Below are positions 18,914 to 26,529 of a DNA stretch of 64,000 nucleotides, one piece after another. Every line of letters starts with the position of its first letter. Position 1 is the first letter of the stretch. Both the position numbers and the translations under genes were made by a program. Location: the NCBI RefSeq assembly GCF_004745945.1, contig NZ_SRLE01000011.1, positions 215,675-279,674 of the forward strand, read 5' to 3'. A model generated the notes under the pieces. The model saw nothing but the letters and a program-made list of their open reading frames with translations, ran no database searches and was not told where the DNA came from. The stretch is from Mangrovimicrobium sediminis (GTDB lineage Bacteria; Pseudomonadota; Gammaproteobacteria; Pseudomonadales; Halieaceae).

Positions 18914-20527
18914 ATGGACTGGAAATCGATAGCGGAAAAATCGGTACACGCCGTGCGCGAGGCCAGGCGCTCGCTGGATGAGCTTGCCGATAGCGATACA
19001 GCGAAAGCAGCCGCAAATGCCGGCAAAGCTTACCTGAGAAAAGGCAAGCAGGTGACCGTCGATGCGCTGGGCAGTGAGTTTGCACAGGGTGTAAAGCAGC
19101 GAAGTATCGACGCGGGCGAGACAGTTCGGCGTGGGGCGAATAGTGCGGGTGAGTGGGCCCGGGACAAGTGGACAGATGCCACGGCAGAGACCGATGTGCA
19201 CAACTGGTATGCGCGCACCGCCGACGCCTGCGAACAAAATGCCGATGCTCTCCAGGGCACACAGGACGGAGTATCCGGGCGCTTGAGCCGTGGCGTGGCA
19301 GCCAAGCTGGGCGCGGTAAGCACCTCCGCTGGAATATTTTCTGTCGCTTCGCTGATTGGCACGGCCAGCACCGGAACGGCAATCGGCACGTTGTCTGGTG
19401 CAGCGTTTACCAGTGCGTCCCTCGCCTGGCTGGGAGGCTCGGTAGTGCTCGGTACCGCCATCCTCGGCGTGGCGAGCCTGGCAGGCGGTATCGGTGCTGC
19501 GCTGGGTACAGCATGGGCGGCGAAGAAGTATGTATACGGCCAGGCGCGAAAGCCAGAGGAGCTGACCGAGCAGGAGCGCAAAGCGGTGGACGCCTGCATG
19601 GCGCTGGCGATTGCCTTTCGCAAGCAGGCGGAGGCCGGTAAGCCCGTAGACCCCGTCAGCGCCAGCTACCTCGAGCGTGAAGCACTGCAACCACTTTGTG
19701 ACCTACTGGATGAAATTCAGCACACGGACACGGGCCGGCCGCTACCCGCAAGAAAGCGCTGCGAGCGTGCAGCCCGCAAGCTGTCTGAGCTGACCCGGCA
19801 GTTGCGCGACTGGTCGCAGGACCACCCGAATATCACCACCGGTGTTGTGTCTGTAGTTTTCCTTCGCCTGCTGGCGGACGACCTCGGCGAATTCACTGGG
19901 CAGGAGCAGCTGGTGCTGGAAGCGCTACGCCGCAGCAACGGTGTACTGGCTGACGCCAGCGAAGAAGAGCTTGCAGAGTATGTTCAGGGCCTGGATGCGG
20001 ACCAATTGCCGGGCTTGCAGAACAACGTCAAAGGCATCTACCACGAGCTCCGGTTCGCCCAGGCCGAGAACACAGACGGCGACAAGTACACCGCCGAACT
20101 CTTCGAGGCCACCAATCACTCCGGTTCAGACGTGCGCATTACCAACCTCGAAACGGGCGAAATCCATGAGGTTCAGCTGAAGGCCACGAACTACGCGCAC
20201 GCTATACAGGCGCACAACGAGCGATACGATTCAATCGACGTGCTTGCGACCTCGGAAGTCGCCGAGGCGACGCCGGGTGTGGATTCCTCCGGATTCAGCA
20301 ACGCCGAGCTGAAGCAAGATGTGGAAGGCGTTACGGATCAACTGGACGGATGGTATGACCCCGGCGTGCTGGACAGCATGGCAGTGGCCGGCACCGTGGC
20401 GCTGGCTAGAAATGTCGGCGTGTTGTTGAAGGGCAAGGAGTCATCGATTGAAGAGCGGCGCAGCCTGGTGAAAGACGGAGCGCAGTCTGCCGGGGTGGCG
20501 GGGCTGTTTTCACTGGTGTTGTCCTGA
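18914..20527 (+). CDS. Membrane protein with C-terminal Mrr-like PD-(D/E)xK nuclease domain
   Basis: 537 aa with an AAGGA ribosome site before the ATG. Residues 1-130 are charged and helical. Residues 136-202 are a Gly/Ala-rich block (glycine-zipper-like, two or three membrane helices). A helical region follows, then a nuclease-like domain: E378 (YHELRF), D406 (GSDVRI), E419-x-Q421-x-K423 (EVQLKA). This matches the E...D...(E/Q)xK pattern of Mrr/Holliday-junction-type nucleases, which use QxK. Known membrane-anchored effectors usually pair a sensor with a pore or nuclease. It lies between the methylase and DarTG with short gaps, so probably belongs to the same transcript. Motif reading is by eye; function is inferred. 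Confidence 0.55.
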   Translation: MDWKSIAEKSVHAVREARRSLDELADSDTAKAAANAGKAYLRKGKQVTVDALGSEFAQGVKQRSIDAGETVRRGANSAGEWARDKWTDATAETDVHNWYARTADACEQNADALQGTQDGVSGRLSRGVAAKLGAVSTSAGIFSVASLIGTASTGTAIGTLSGAAFTSASLAWLGGSVVLGTAILGVASLAGGIGAALGTAWAAKKYVYGQARKPEELTEQERKAVDACMALAIAFRKQAEAGKPVDPVSASYLEREALQPLCDLLDEIQHTDTGRPLPARKRCERAARKLSELTRQLRDWSQDHPNITTGVVSVVFLRLLADDLGEFTGQEQLVLEALRRSNGVLADASEEELAEYVQGLDADQLPGLQNNVKGIYHELRFAQAENTDGDKYTAELFEATNHSGSDVRITNLETGEIHEVQLKATNYAHAIQAHNERYDSIDVLATSEVAEATPGVDSSGFSNAELKQDVEGVTDQLDGWYDPGVLDSMAVAGTVALARNVGVLLKGKESSIEERRSLVKDGAQSAGVAGLFSLVLS

Positions 20528-20547
20528 TACCTAAGGAATATCTGAAC

Positions 20548-21459
20548 ATGGAATGGATAATTGGGTTCCTGATACTGGGAGGACTTTCAGTTCTTTTCGA
20601 TACCAGTAAATCTGGCCAGACTGAACTTCGTCGTGAACACGCGGCGACACCACAGTCACCACCACCCGCACCATCTTCTCCTCCCGCTGAATCGTTGGTT
20701 CGAAAGGTCGAACCTGTTGTACGGGGGGCTACTGTAGAGGCCAGCGGTTCGTCGTCCAACCGCGGAAGTCGCTCTGATAATCGAAGCGTTGAGGACTGGG
20801 ATGAGTGGCTGGGTGAGAACTGGGGCAAGGCCGAAACGTGGGAAAGCCCGGAGTTTTTACAAGCTAGGTCACTTTTGAATGCAAAAGGTGTTACCGCCTT
20901 CTGGCACATGACACACAGGGACAATGTCCGAAATATTCTCGATCAGGGAATTCTGAGCCATAGCGAGGCACGCAAAGCGCACAAAATCGTCGATATCTCT
21001 GACGCGAGTGTGCAGCAACGCCGCACTGCAGCAGAGCCGATATTTGGCAGATGTTTGCACGATTATGCGCCGCTATACGTCAATCCACGCAATCCGATGC
21101 TGTTTCGATTGCAAGATCTGAACAACAGTTTATGTCTGCTGGAGATATCGCTCGACGTATTGCGCGATACCGGAAGCAGAGATCTGATTTATACGGACGG
21201 AAATGCTGCCTCAGGCGCGACAAATTTCTTCTCGGGTATGGAAGGCTTCGACAATCTACCTTGGGACGTATTGATGGCGGAGTACTGGAACGACAAGGAA
21301 GACGGCAAGCGCAAGCGCTGTGCTGAAGTGTTGATTCACCCAAAAGTCGCCAAGCGGCATATATCGGCTATTCACTGCTACTCGCGACAGTTGGCCCAGG
21401 AGTTAGGCGGCATTTATGGCAATGTAAGGTTCAATCCATCTACGTTTTTCGGGGGTTAG
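20548..21459 (+). CDS. darT: DarT-type DNA ADP-ribosyltransferase toxin with N-terminal membrane segment
   Basis: 303 aa. The DarT (DUF4433) domain covers about 110-303: HMTHRDN (120-126), NILDQGIL, VQQRR (155-159), DYAPLYVNPRNPM (172-184) and the probable catalytic Glu260 in AEVLIH. DarT ADP-ribosylates thymidine in single-stranded DNA with NAD+, stopping host or phage replication. Ahead of it are a hydrophobic segment (2-17, EWIIGFLILGGLSVLF) and a Pro/Ser-rich linker (30-80), not found in the standard short toxins. This would tether it to the inner membrane. AAGGA precedes the ATG. DarG follows 1 bp later. Confidence 0.88.
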   Translation: MEWIIGFLILGGLSVLFDTSKSGQTELRREHAATPQSPPPAPSSPPAESLVRKVEPVVRGATVEASGSSSNRGSRSDNRSVEDWDEWLGENWGKAETWESPEFLQARSLLNAKGVTAFWHMTHRDNVRNILDQGILSHSEARKAHKIVDISDASVQQRRTAAEPIFGRCLHDYAPLYVNPRNPMLFRLQDLNNSLCLLEISLDVLRDTGSRDLIYTDGNAASGATNFFSGMEGFDNLPWDVLMAEYWNDKEDGKRKRCAEVLIHPKVAKRHISAIHCYSRQLAQELGGIYGNVRFNPSTFFGG

Positions 21460-21460
21460 A

Positions 21461-22162
21461 GTGCCGCTAGAAATTCTCACAGGCAATATATTCACCAGCC
21501 AGTGCCAGACGTTGGTCAATACGGTCAATTGTGTTGGTGTGATGGGAGCTGGTATCGCATTGGAGTGTCGGCTCCGTTACCCGGCAATGTATGAAAAGTA
21601 CGTCTCGATGTGCCAGAAAAGGCAGCTGGATATTGGCTTGCTGTGGCTCTACAAGTCTGAGCAGAGGTGGGTATTGAATTTCCCGACCAAGAAGGACTGG
21701 AAGCACCCCTCCAAAGAGGGGTATCTGCGCCGTGGCCTAACAAAGTTCGTAGAGACCTACGCCGATAAAGGGATCACATCGATAGCGTTTCCTTTGCTGG
21801 GAGCAGACAAAGGTGGAATTCCGAAAGAAACCAGTCGGGCCATTCTCCGGGAGTACCTGGAAGGCCTGGATATTTCCGTTGAAATCTACCAATACGATCC
21901 GCTTGCGCAGGACGAAGTGTTTGACACATTTAGAGACTGGCTACTGAGCACGGGTAGTGATCAGGCATGTGCGCTGAGCGGCATCAGGAGACCCCAGATG
22001 CACGCATTGATGGATGGGGTAAGTAACCCAGCCATTTGCCAGGTCAATCAGTTACTGAGTGTTAAGGGAATTGGTTTGGGAACGGTTGAAAAAGTGTTCC
22101 ACCTTGCGATGAACAAGGACGAAAGCTCGAACCATCCTGGCTCGATCCCGTTGTTTGAGTAG
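21461..22162 (+). CDS. darG: DarG-type macrodomain antitoxin (DNA ADP-ribosylglycohydrolase)
   Basis: 233 aa from GTG at 21461, one base after the darT stop. The macrodomain fills 1-155: LTGNIF, NTVNCVGVMGAGIA (20-33, ADP-ribose loop), NFPTKKDW (73-80, with the catalytic-type lysine) and LGADKGGIP. DarG removes ADP-ribose from thymidine and also binds DarT. The C-terminal part is about 80 residues, shorter than in typical DarG (about 350 aa in total), so the toxin-neutralising domain may be reduced or different. Confidence 0.88.
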   Translation: MPLEILTGNIFTSQCQTLVNTVNCVGVMGAGIALECRLRYPAMYEKYVSMCQKRQLDIGLLWLYKSEQRWVLNFPTKKDWKHPSKEGYLRRGLTKFVETYADKGITSIAFPLLGADKGGIPKETSRAILREYLEGLDISVEIYQYDPLAQDEVFDTFRDWLLSTGSDQACALSGIRRPQMHALMDGVSNPAICQVNQLLSVKGIGLGTVEKVFHLAMNKDESSNHPGSIPLFE

Positions 22163-22218
22163 CTGTTCGAGCCATGTCAGTCCGCGCTATTTAGTCACAG
22201 AAAACAGGAAATGAATCC

Positions 22219-23910
22219 ATGTTGTCGAGTTTGATTGAATCCACGCTACGCGATACCGGTGCGGCTACACTAACGGACGGCTTCCTCATTGCGATGTCCG
22301 TGGCATTTTTCATCGCGGTGTTCGCGCGCCGTGCGAATCGTGCACACGCCTACACGCACTATGCGCCCACCTTTCTTACGACATTGGGCATCCTCGGGAC
22401 ATTCGCAGGGATAATCTCCGGGTTATTGGCTTTCAATATCGACGATATTGACGGCAGTATTGGGGAGCTTCTGGCGGGGTTGAAAACAGCATTTACAACC
22501 AGTCTGGCGGGTATGACCCTCTCCATTGCCTACAAATTGCTCATCGCGGCAGGATGGATTACGCCAAAGCATACCGACCAGATCGATGAAGAAGCCATTG
22601 GTATTGCGGAGCTGTACGGAGTGATGAAGGAGCAATCCAGTGGTATCGATGCGCTGAAGACTGCTATCGGTGGTGATAGTGAGGCAAGCCTCGTCGGACA
22701 ACTGAAGCTCTTGCGGTCCGATGTCGGCGACCAGCACAAAGCGACATTCAGAGAACTGGAATCGACGCTTACGCTCCTCGGAAAGATCAGTGTCAATAGT
22801 GAAAAGCAGACAATAGCCTTTGCCGAGTTTCAGGATCGACTTTGGATCAAGCTCCAGGATTTTGCGGACATGATGTCCAAATCGGCTACCGAGCAGGTAA
22901 TCAATGCCCTCAAAGAAGTTATCAGTGACTTCAATAATAATCTTGTGGAACAGTTTGGCGAAAACTTCAAGCAGTTGAATGCTGCCGTGCTTGAGTTAGT
23001 GCAGTGGCAGGAGAATTACAAGCAGCAACTTCTGCAAATGACTGAGCAGTATCAGCAGGGTGTGCTGGCGATCACGCAAACTGAGAGCGCTGTAGCCCAT
23101 ATCAGTGAAGAATCAAAAGCCATTCCCATGAGTATGCAGGAGCTCAAAGCTGTGTTGGAAGTGAATCAGCACCAGCTTCAGGAGCTGGAGCGGCATCTTG
23201 ATGCGTTCAAGGACATTCGAGACAGGGCGGTAGAGGCGGTACCCGAGATTCGCAAGCAGATCACTGAGACAGTTGCTGGTATGGCGGCGGCTACAGGTGA
23301 GCTCACTAAGGGGGTCACTGACAGCGCCGACCAGTTGAAGTCCGCGATAATCGATGGCAGCGAAGATTTCGTTCGTAACAGTCAGGCGGTAAATGACTCA
23401 TTGAGTAATACGTCAAACATGATTACCGACAATACGGAGCAAACTCGTCAACTGCTTGACGACGCAATGACTGAAACCAATTCAGTGCTGCGTGTACTAG
23501 TCGCCGATCTCAAGGAGGATTGTGGGAAGCTTACCGAGTCATACCGGGGAGCGAGCGAGTCGCTGGTCACCGAGACAGAGCAAATGAAATCTCGATTCGA
23601 GGAATCGCTGTCGAATATGCGCAGTAGGTTGTCTGAGGATATGCAGCGACTGATAGAGCAGCAGGCGCAGGAAAATCAGCGTGTACTGAGTGGTATGAGT
23701 CGACACGCAGATGCTGCGTTAAAAGACACAGCCGAATCGGTACAGAAGCAGATCAAAGCATTGGACGACGCACTTTCCCATGAGATGAGTGAGGTAATGA
23801 CGGAAATGGGTAAGGCACTGACGACTATATCTGGAAAATTCACCAGTGATTACGAGTCCTTGGTGAACAGCATGTCCAAAGTCGTGCAGATGCGTGGGCA
23901 GGGTCAGTAA
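22219..23910 (+). CDS. zorA: Zorya ZorA, MotA/ExbB-like proton channel with long coiled-coil tail
   Basis: 563 aa. Membrane helices at about 20-36, 51-71 (TFLTTLGILGTFAGIISGL) and 90-112 (LKTAFTTSLAGMTLSIAYKL) have the Thr/Ser-lined MotA/TolQ/ExbB pattern. From about 120 to the end the protein is heptad-rich coiled coil, the cytoplasmic tail typical of ZorA. In Zorya, ZorA5-ZorB2 complexes form a proton-driven motor that senses infection at the envelope and passes the signal to cytoplasmic nucleases. AGGAA lies 9 nt before the ATG. It overlaps zorB by 1 bp. Confidence 0.93.
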   Translation: MLSSLIESTLRDTGAATLTDGFLIAMSVAFFIAVFARRANRAHAYTHYAPTFLTTLGILGTFAGIISGLLAFNIDDIDGSIGELLAGLKTAFTTSLAGMTLSIAYKLLIAAGWITPKHTDQIDEEAIGIAELYGVMKEQSSGIDALKTAIGGDSEASLVGQLKLLRSDVGDQHKATFRELESTLTLLGKISVNSEKQTIAFAEFQDRLWIKLQDFADMMSKSATEQVINALKEVISDFNNNLVEQFGENFKQLNAAVLELVQWQENYKQQLLQMTEQYQQGVLAITQTESAVAHISEESKAIPMSMQELKAVLEVNQHQLQELERHLDAFKDIRDRAVEAVPEIRKQITETVAGMAAATGELTKGVTDSADQLKSAIIDGSEDFVRNSQAVNDSLSNTSNMITDNTEQTRQLLDDAMTETNSVLRVLVADLKEDCGKLTESYRGASESLVTETEQMKSRFEESLSNMRSRLSEDMQRLIEQQAQENQRVLSGMSRHADAALKDTAESVQKQIKALDDALSHEMSEVMTEMGKALTTISGKFTSDYESLVNSMSKVVQMRGQGQ

Positions 23911-24617
23911 TGAGTCTATTACTGGATCCCAAGGGCGCAGAGCAGGAGGAATCCCACTGGTTGTCGGTATCCGACCTGATGGCGGGCTTGATGATGGTGT
24001 TCCTGTTTATCGCAATCGCACTAATGCGGCAAGCATTCATAGAGCGCGACAAGGTCAAGGACGTGGCTATCGCCTACCAGGAAAACCAGGTGGCGATCTA
24101 CGATGCGCTGATGAGCGAATTCGAGGAAGATCTTGAAAAATGGGATGCGGATATTGATAAGGAATCTCTGACATTTACCTTTCGCTCGCCCGATGTGCTG
24201 TTTGCGCGGGGAAAAATTGAGGTCAGTCCGCGTTACCAGCAACTACTTAGTGAGTTTTTCCCGCGCTACATGCAAGTGCTCAATAAGTTTTCACACTCCA
24301 TAAATGAGGTTCGTATTGAAGGGCATACCAGCAGTATTTGGAACAGTTCTTCAACTGAGGCCGAAGCCTATTTTCATAACATGGCGCTGTCTCAAGGGCG
24401 CACTAGAAGCGTATTGGCGTATGTTCACGATCTAGATTCGGTCGAGCGGTTTCGTCCCTGGATCAAGCGGCACTTTGCCGCAGTTGGGCTATCTTCCTCA
24501 CGGGTTGTGCTTGATCGCAATGGAAGGGAGGATCGCTTGCGCTCTCGGCGTGTTACTTTTCGTGTGATTACTAATGCAGATATTCAAATGCGCAAGATTC
24601 TGGAGCTTGGCGAGTGA
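23910..24617 (+). CDS. zorB: Zorya ZorB, MotB/OmpA-like peptidoglycan-binding stator subunit
   Basis: 235 aa. A short cytoplasmic N-terminus leads to one membrane helix (about 21-38). Asp22 in SDLMAGLMMVFLFI is the proton-carrying residue of MotB-type stators. After a periplasmic linker, an OmpA-like domain (about 90-225) includes EVRIEGHTSS and SQGRTRSVLAYV, the peptidoglycan-binding signature. Length and order match Zorya ZorB. Overlaps: 1 bp with zorA and 4 bp with the HNH gene. Confidence 0.93.
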   Translation: MSLLLDPKGAEQEESHWLSVSDLMAGLMMVFLFIAIALMRQAFIERDKVKDVAIAYQENQVAIYDALMSEFEEDLEKWDADIDKESLTFTFRSPDVLFARGKIEVSPRYQQLLSEFFPRYMQVLNKFSHSINEVRIEGHTSSIWNSSSTEAEAYFHNMALSQGRTRSVLAYVHDLDSVERFRPWIKRHFAAVGLSSSRVVLDRNGREDRLRSRRVTFRVITNADIQMRKILELGE

Positions 24618-25738
24618 AGATTAAATCTGACTTTAACGACCTCTGGGCCAGCGCAAAACGCATGGGGGAGTACAGAGTCGTTTTTGATATCAAGGTGAAT
24701 TACTCAGGTTTCGAAGATGTTGATAATGGGCTTTCAAGTTCTGAAGGTTATGAAGTCGATATTGGTGATATCGATGTTCAGAAAGGCGTGCTTAGCTACG
24801 AAGGCCGTCAGGTACTGCTTTTTATACCCGACCAAGGCTCAAATATTGACGATGTTCTAAGTGGAAAGGCAGAGGGCAAAAAGTTTCACGTGGCTGACTG
24901 TCGTACCCTGGACTCGATGCGCCGACAAAAGCGATTTAGCCGTTACAAAGCCACCTATAACATCAGCGGAAAGTTTCAGGTCTATGGTGTCTCCTTTCCC
25001 CAGCGGGTTGAGCGCAAAGGTGAAGCTGGGTTAAAGGTTTGTAAGAACTGTCTTATGTACCTCAATTACCGTGGTTATAGATCAGGCTCTGGGTCCGAGA
25101 AGACCAATGTCTATTCCAATTTTGATATCGCGGAATTCCTCTCGACCTACAGTACCCTGTTTAAAAGCATGCCAGATCGGGATGGGTTTGAAGAGGCTGG
25201 AACCTACAGCGATGATTGGTCAGTAGTCTCAACTCGATACCGGGAGTCGGTCAGCTACCGCTGCGAGTCTTGCTCCGTTGATCTGACCAGCGAGCCCGGC
25301 CTATTGCACACCCATCACATCAGTGGAAACAAGCGTGAGAATCATTCTGCCAACTTGAAGGCATTGTGCCTCGACTGTCACCGTAAGCAGCCGAAGCACG
25401 GATATATGCGCATTACGCACGATCAGATGGGCGTCATCAACAAACTGCGCAAAGCGCAAGGTTTGTTGCACTCTTCGAGCGGTTGGGAAGGGGTTATCCG
25501 AATAGCTGATAAGGCCCTCGATGGGTTGCTGCGCTACTACGCGTCAAGGGGGCTCGCTACACCCGAGGTAGGGTATGAACTGGCTAATGCGAATGATGAA
25601 GTGGTTGCTGAACTCGAAGTGGCCTGGCCGGAATCCAGACGAGGTATCGCCATTGACGAAGCGCATTTGCAAGCAGCGAGAGAGCTTGGGTGGAATGTGC
25701 TGACTGTGGGCGATGCCCTGAAGTCCATGAATGGCTGA
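24614..25738 (+). CDS. zorE: Zorya type II-like HNH endonuclease (ZorE-like)
   Basis: 374 aa. A central HNH nuclease: CESC (about 217-220), HTHH (about 232-235), LCLDCH (about 252-257); the two CxxC pairs bind zinc and the His pair is catalytic. An upstream CKNCLMYLNYRGY (about 140) is a second Cys pair common in such proteins. The C-terminal 70 residues contain VAELEVAWPESRRGIAID and GWNVLTV, resembling a small PD-(D/E)xK-like tail seen in other defence proteins; activity is unsure. The start overlaps zorB by 4 bp (ATGA). ZorA-ZorB-HNH without ZorC/ZorD is the type II layout. Confidence 0.85.
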   Translation: MKIKSDFNDLWASAKRMGEYRVVFDIKVNYSGFEDVDNGLSSSEGYEVDIGDIDVQKGVLSYEGRQVLLFIPDQGSNIDDVLSGKAEGKKFHVADCRTLDSMRRQKRFSRYKATYNISGKFQVYGVSFPQRVERKGEAGLKVCKNCLMYLNYRGYRSGSGSEKTNVYSNFDIAEFLSTYSTLFKSMPDRDGFEEAGTYSDDWSVVSTRYRESVSYRCESCSVDLTSEPGLLHTHHISGNKRENHSANLKALCLDCHRKQPKHGYMRITHDQMGVINKLRKAQGLLHSSSGWEGVIRIADKALDGLLRYYASRGLATPEVGYELANANDEVVAELEVAWPESRRGIAIDEAHLQAARELGWNVLTVGDALKSMNG

Positions 25739-25775
25739 GCGCCAAAATTTCTATTCCAATCAGCCAATATTCTGA

Positions 25776-25800
25776 TAGACTAAGTCTAAAAGACTAAACT
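25776..25800. promoter_or_regulatory. Palindromic operator upstream of the vapBC-type pair
   Basis: TAGACTAAGTCTA (25776-25788) is a 6+1+6 palindrome, followed by a partial third half-site AGACTAAACT (25791-25800). It lies 17 bp before the antitoxin start, the usual place for autorepression by a Phd/YefM-type antitoxin with its toxin. Confidence 0.55.
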
Positions 25801-25817
25801 AATCGAGTGGTGAATCG

Positions 25818-26057
25818 ATGGAAATCGTGAATATGCACGAAGCCAAAACCAGGCTCTCCCAGCTGGTCGATAAGGCCGCAAAAGGGGAGCCTTTCGTTAT
25901 TGCCAAGGCGGGCAAGCCGGTAGCGCGTGTCACAGCGATAGACAGCCCGGACCCTGCGCAGCAAAAGCGCACCGGCTTCCTGGCCGGCCAGTTCAAGGTG
26001 CCGGAGGACTTTGACCGTATGGCTGAAGTCGAGATAGCCGAGATGTTCGGAAGCTGA
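25818..26057 (+). CDS. vapB: Phd/YefM-type antitoxin (VapB)
   Basis: 79 aa. The N-terminal half (MEIVNMHEAKTRLSQLVDKA, then GEPFVIAKAGKPVARV) is the Phd/YefM DNA-binding fold. The C-terminus (about 52-79) is the toxin-wrapping tail. It represses its own promoter and blocks the PIN toxin. The ribosome site is weak. The stop is 1 bp before the toxin ATG. Confidence 0.9.
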   Translation: MEIVNMHEAKTRLSQLVDKAAKGEPFVIAKAGKPVARVTAIDSPDPAQQKRTGFLAGQFKVPEDFDRMAEVEIAEMFGS

Positions 26058-26058
26058 C

Positions 26059-26445
26059 ATGAACCTGCTGCTCGACACTCATCTCTTGTTGTGGGCCGCG
26101 GGGGAACCGCAGCGGCTGTCTGCCACAGCCCAGGCTTTTATCGAAGATCGCGATAACAGGCTTTACTTCAGCGCCGCGAGTCTCTGGGAAATCGTGATAA
26201 AGAACGGATTGCAGCGGCCTGACTTCAAGGTAGATCCCCACCTATTGCGCCGGGGACTGGTAGAAAACGGCTACACAGAGTTACCGATTACCGCCGCGCA
26301 CACGTTGGCAGTCAGCCATCTGCCGCCGCTACATCGAGACCCGTTCGACCGGATCCTGGTAGCCCAGGCGGAATCTGAGGGCATAGCCCTGCTGACCTCG
26401 GATGAGCAGGTAGCCCAGTACCCCGGGCCGATTCAAAAGGTATGA
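26059..26445 (+). CDS. vapC: PIN-domain ribonuclease toxin (VapC-type)
   Basis: 128 aa PIN domain with acidic residues D6 (LLLDTH), E44 (SLWEIVIK), D94/D97 (HRDPFDR) and D115 (TSDEQ), the metal-binding set of VapC-type RNases. It is paired with the antitoxin gene 1 bp upstream. Toxin-antitoxin pairs often stabilise islands, and may also guard the flanking defence genes. It lies between Zorya and the DUF1998 helicase on the same strand. Confidence 0.9.
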   Translation: MNLLLDTHLLLWAAGEPQRLSATAQAFIEDRDNRLYFSAASLWEIVIKNGLQRPDFKVDPHLLRRGLVENGYTELPITAAHTLAVSHLPPLHRDPFDRILVAQAESEGIALLTSDEQVAQYPGPIQKV

Positions 26446-26529
26446 ACACGCGCGGCGCGCTCAAGTAGCGCTGCCGCAAAATTTGTAAAAGCGTATTGCC
26501 CTCTATAAGAACTGAGGTAAGGACTACCC

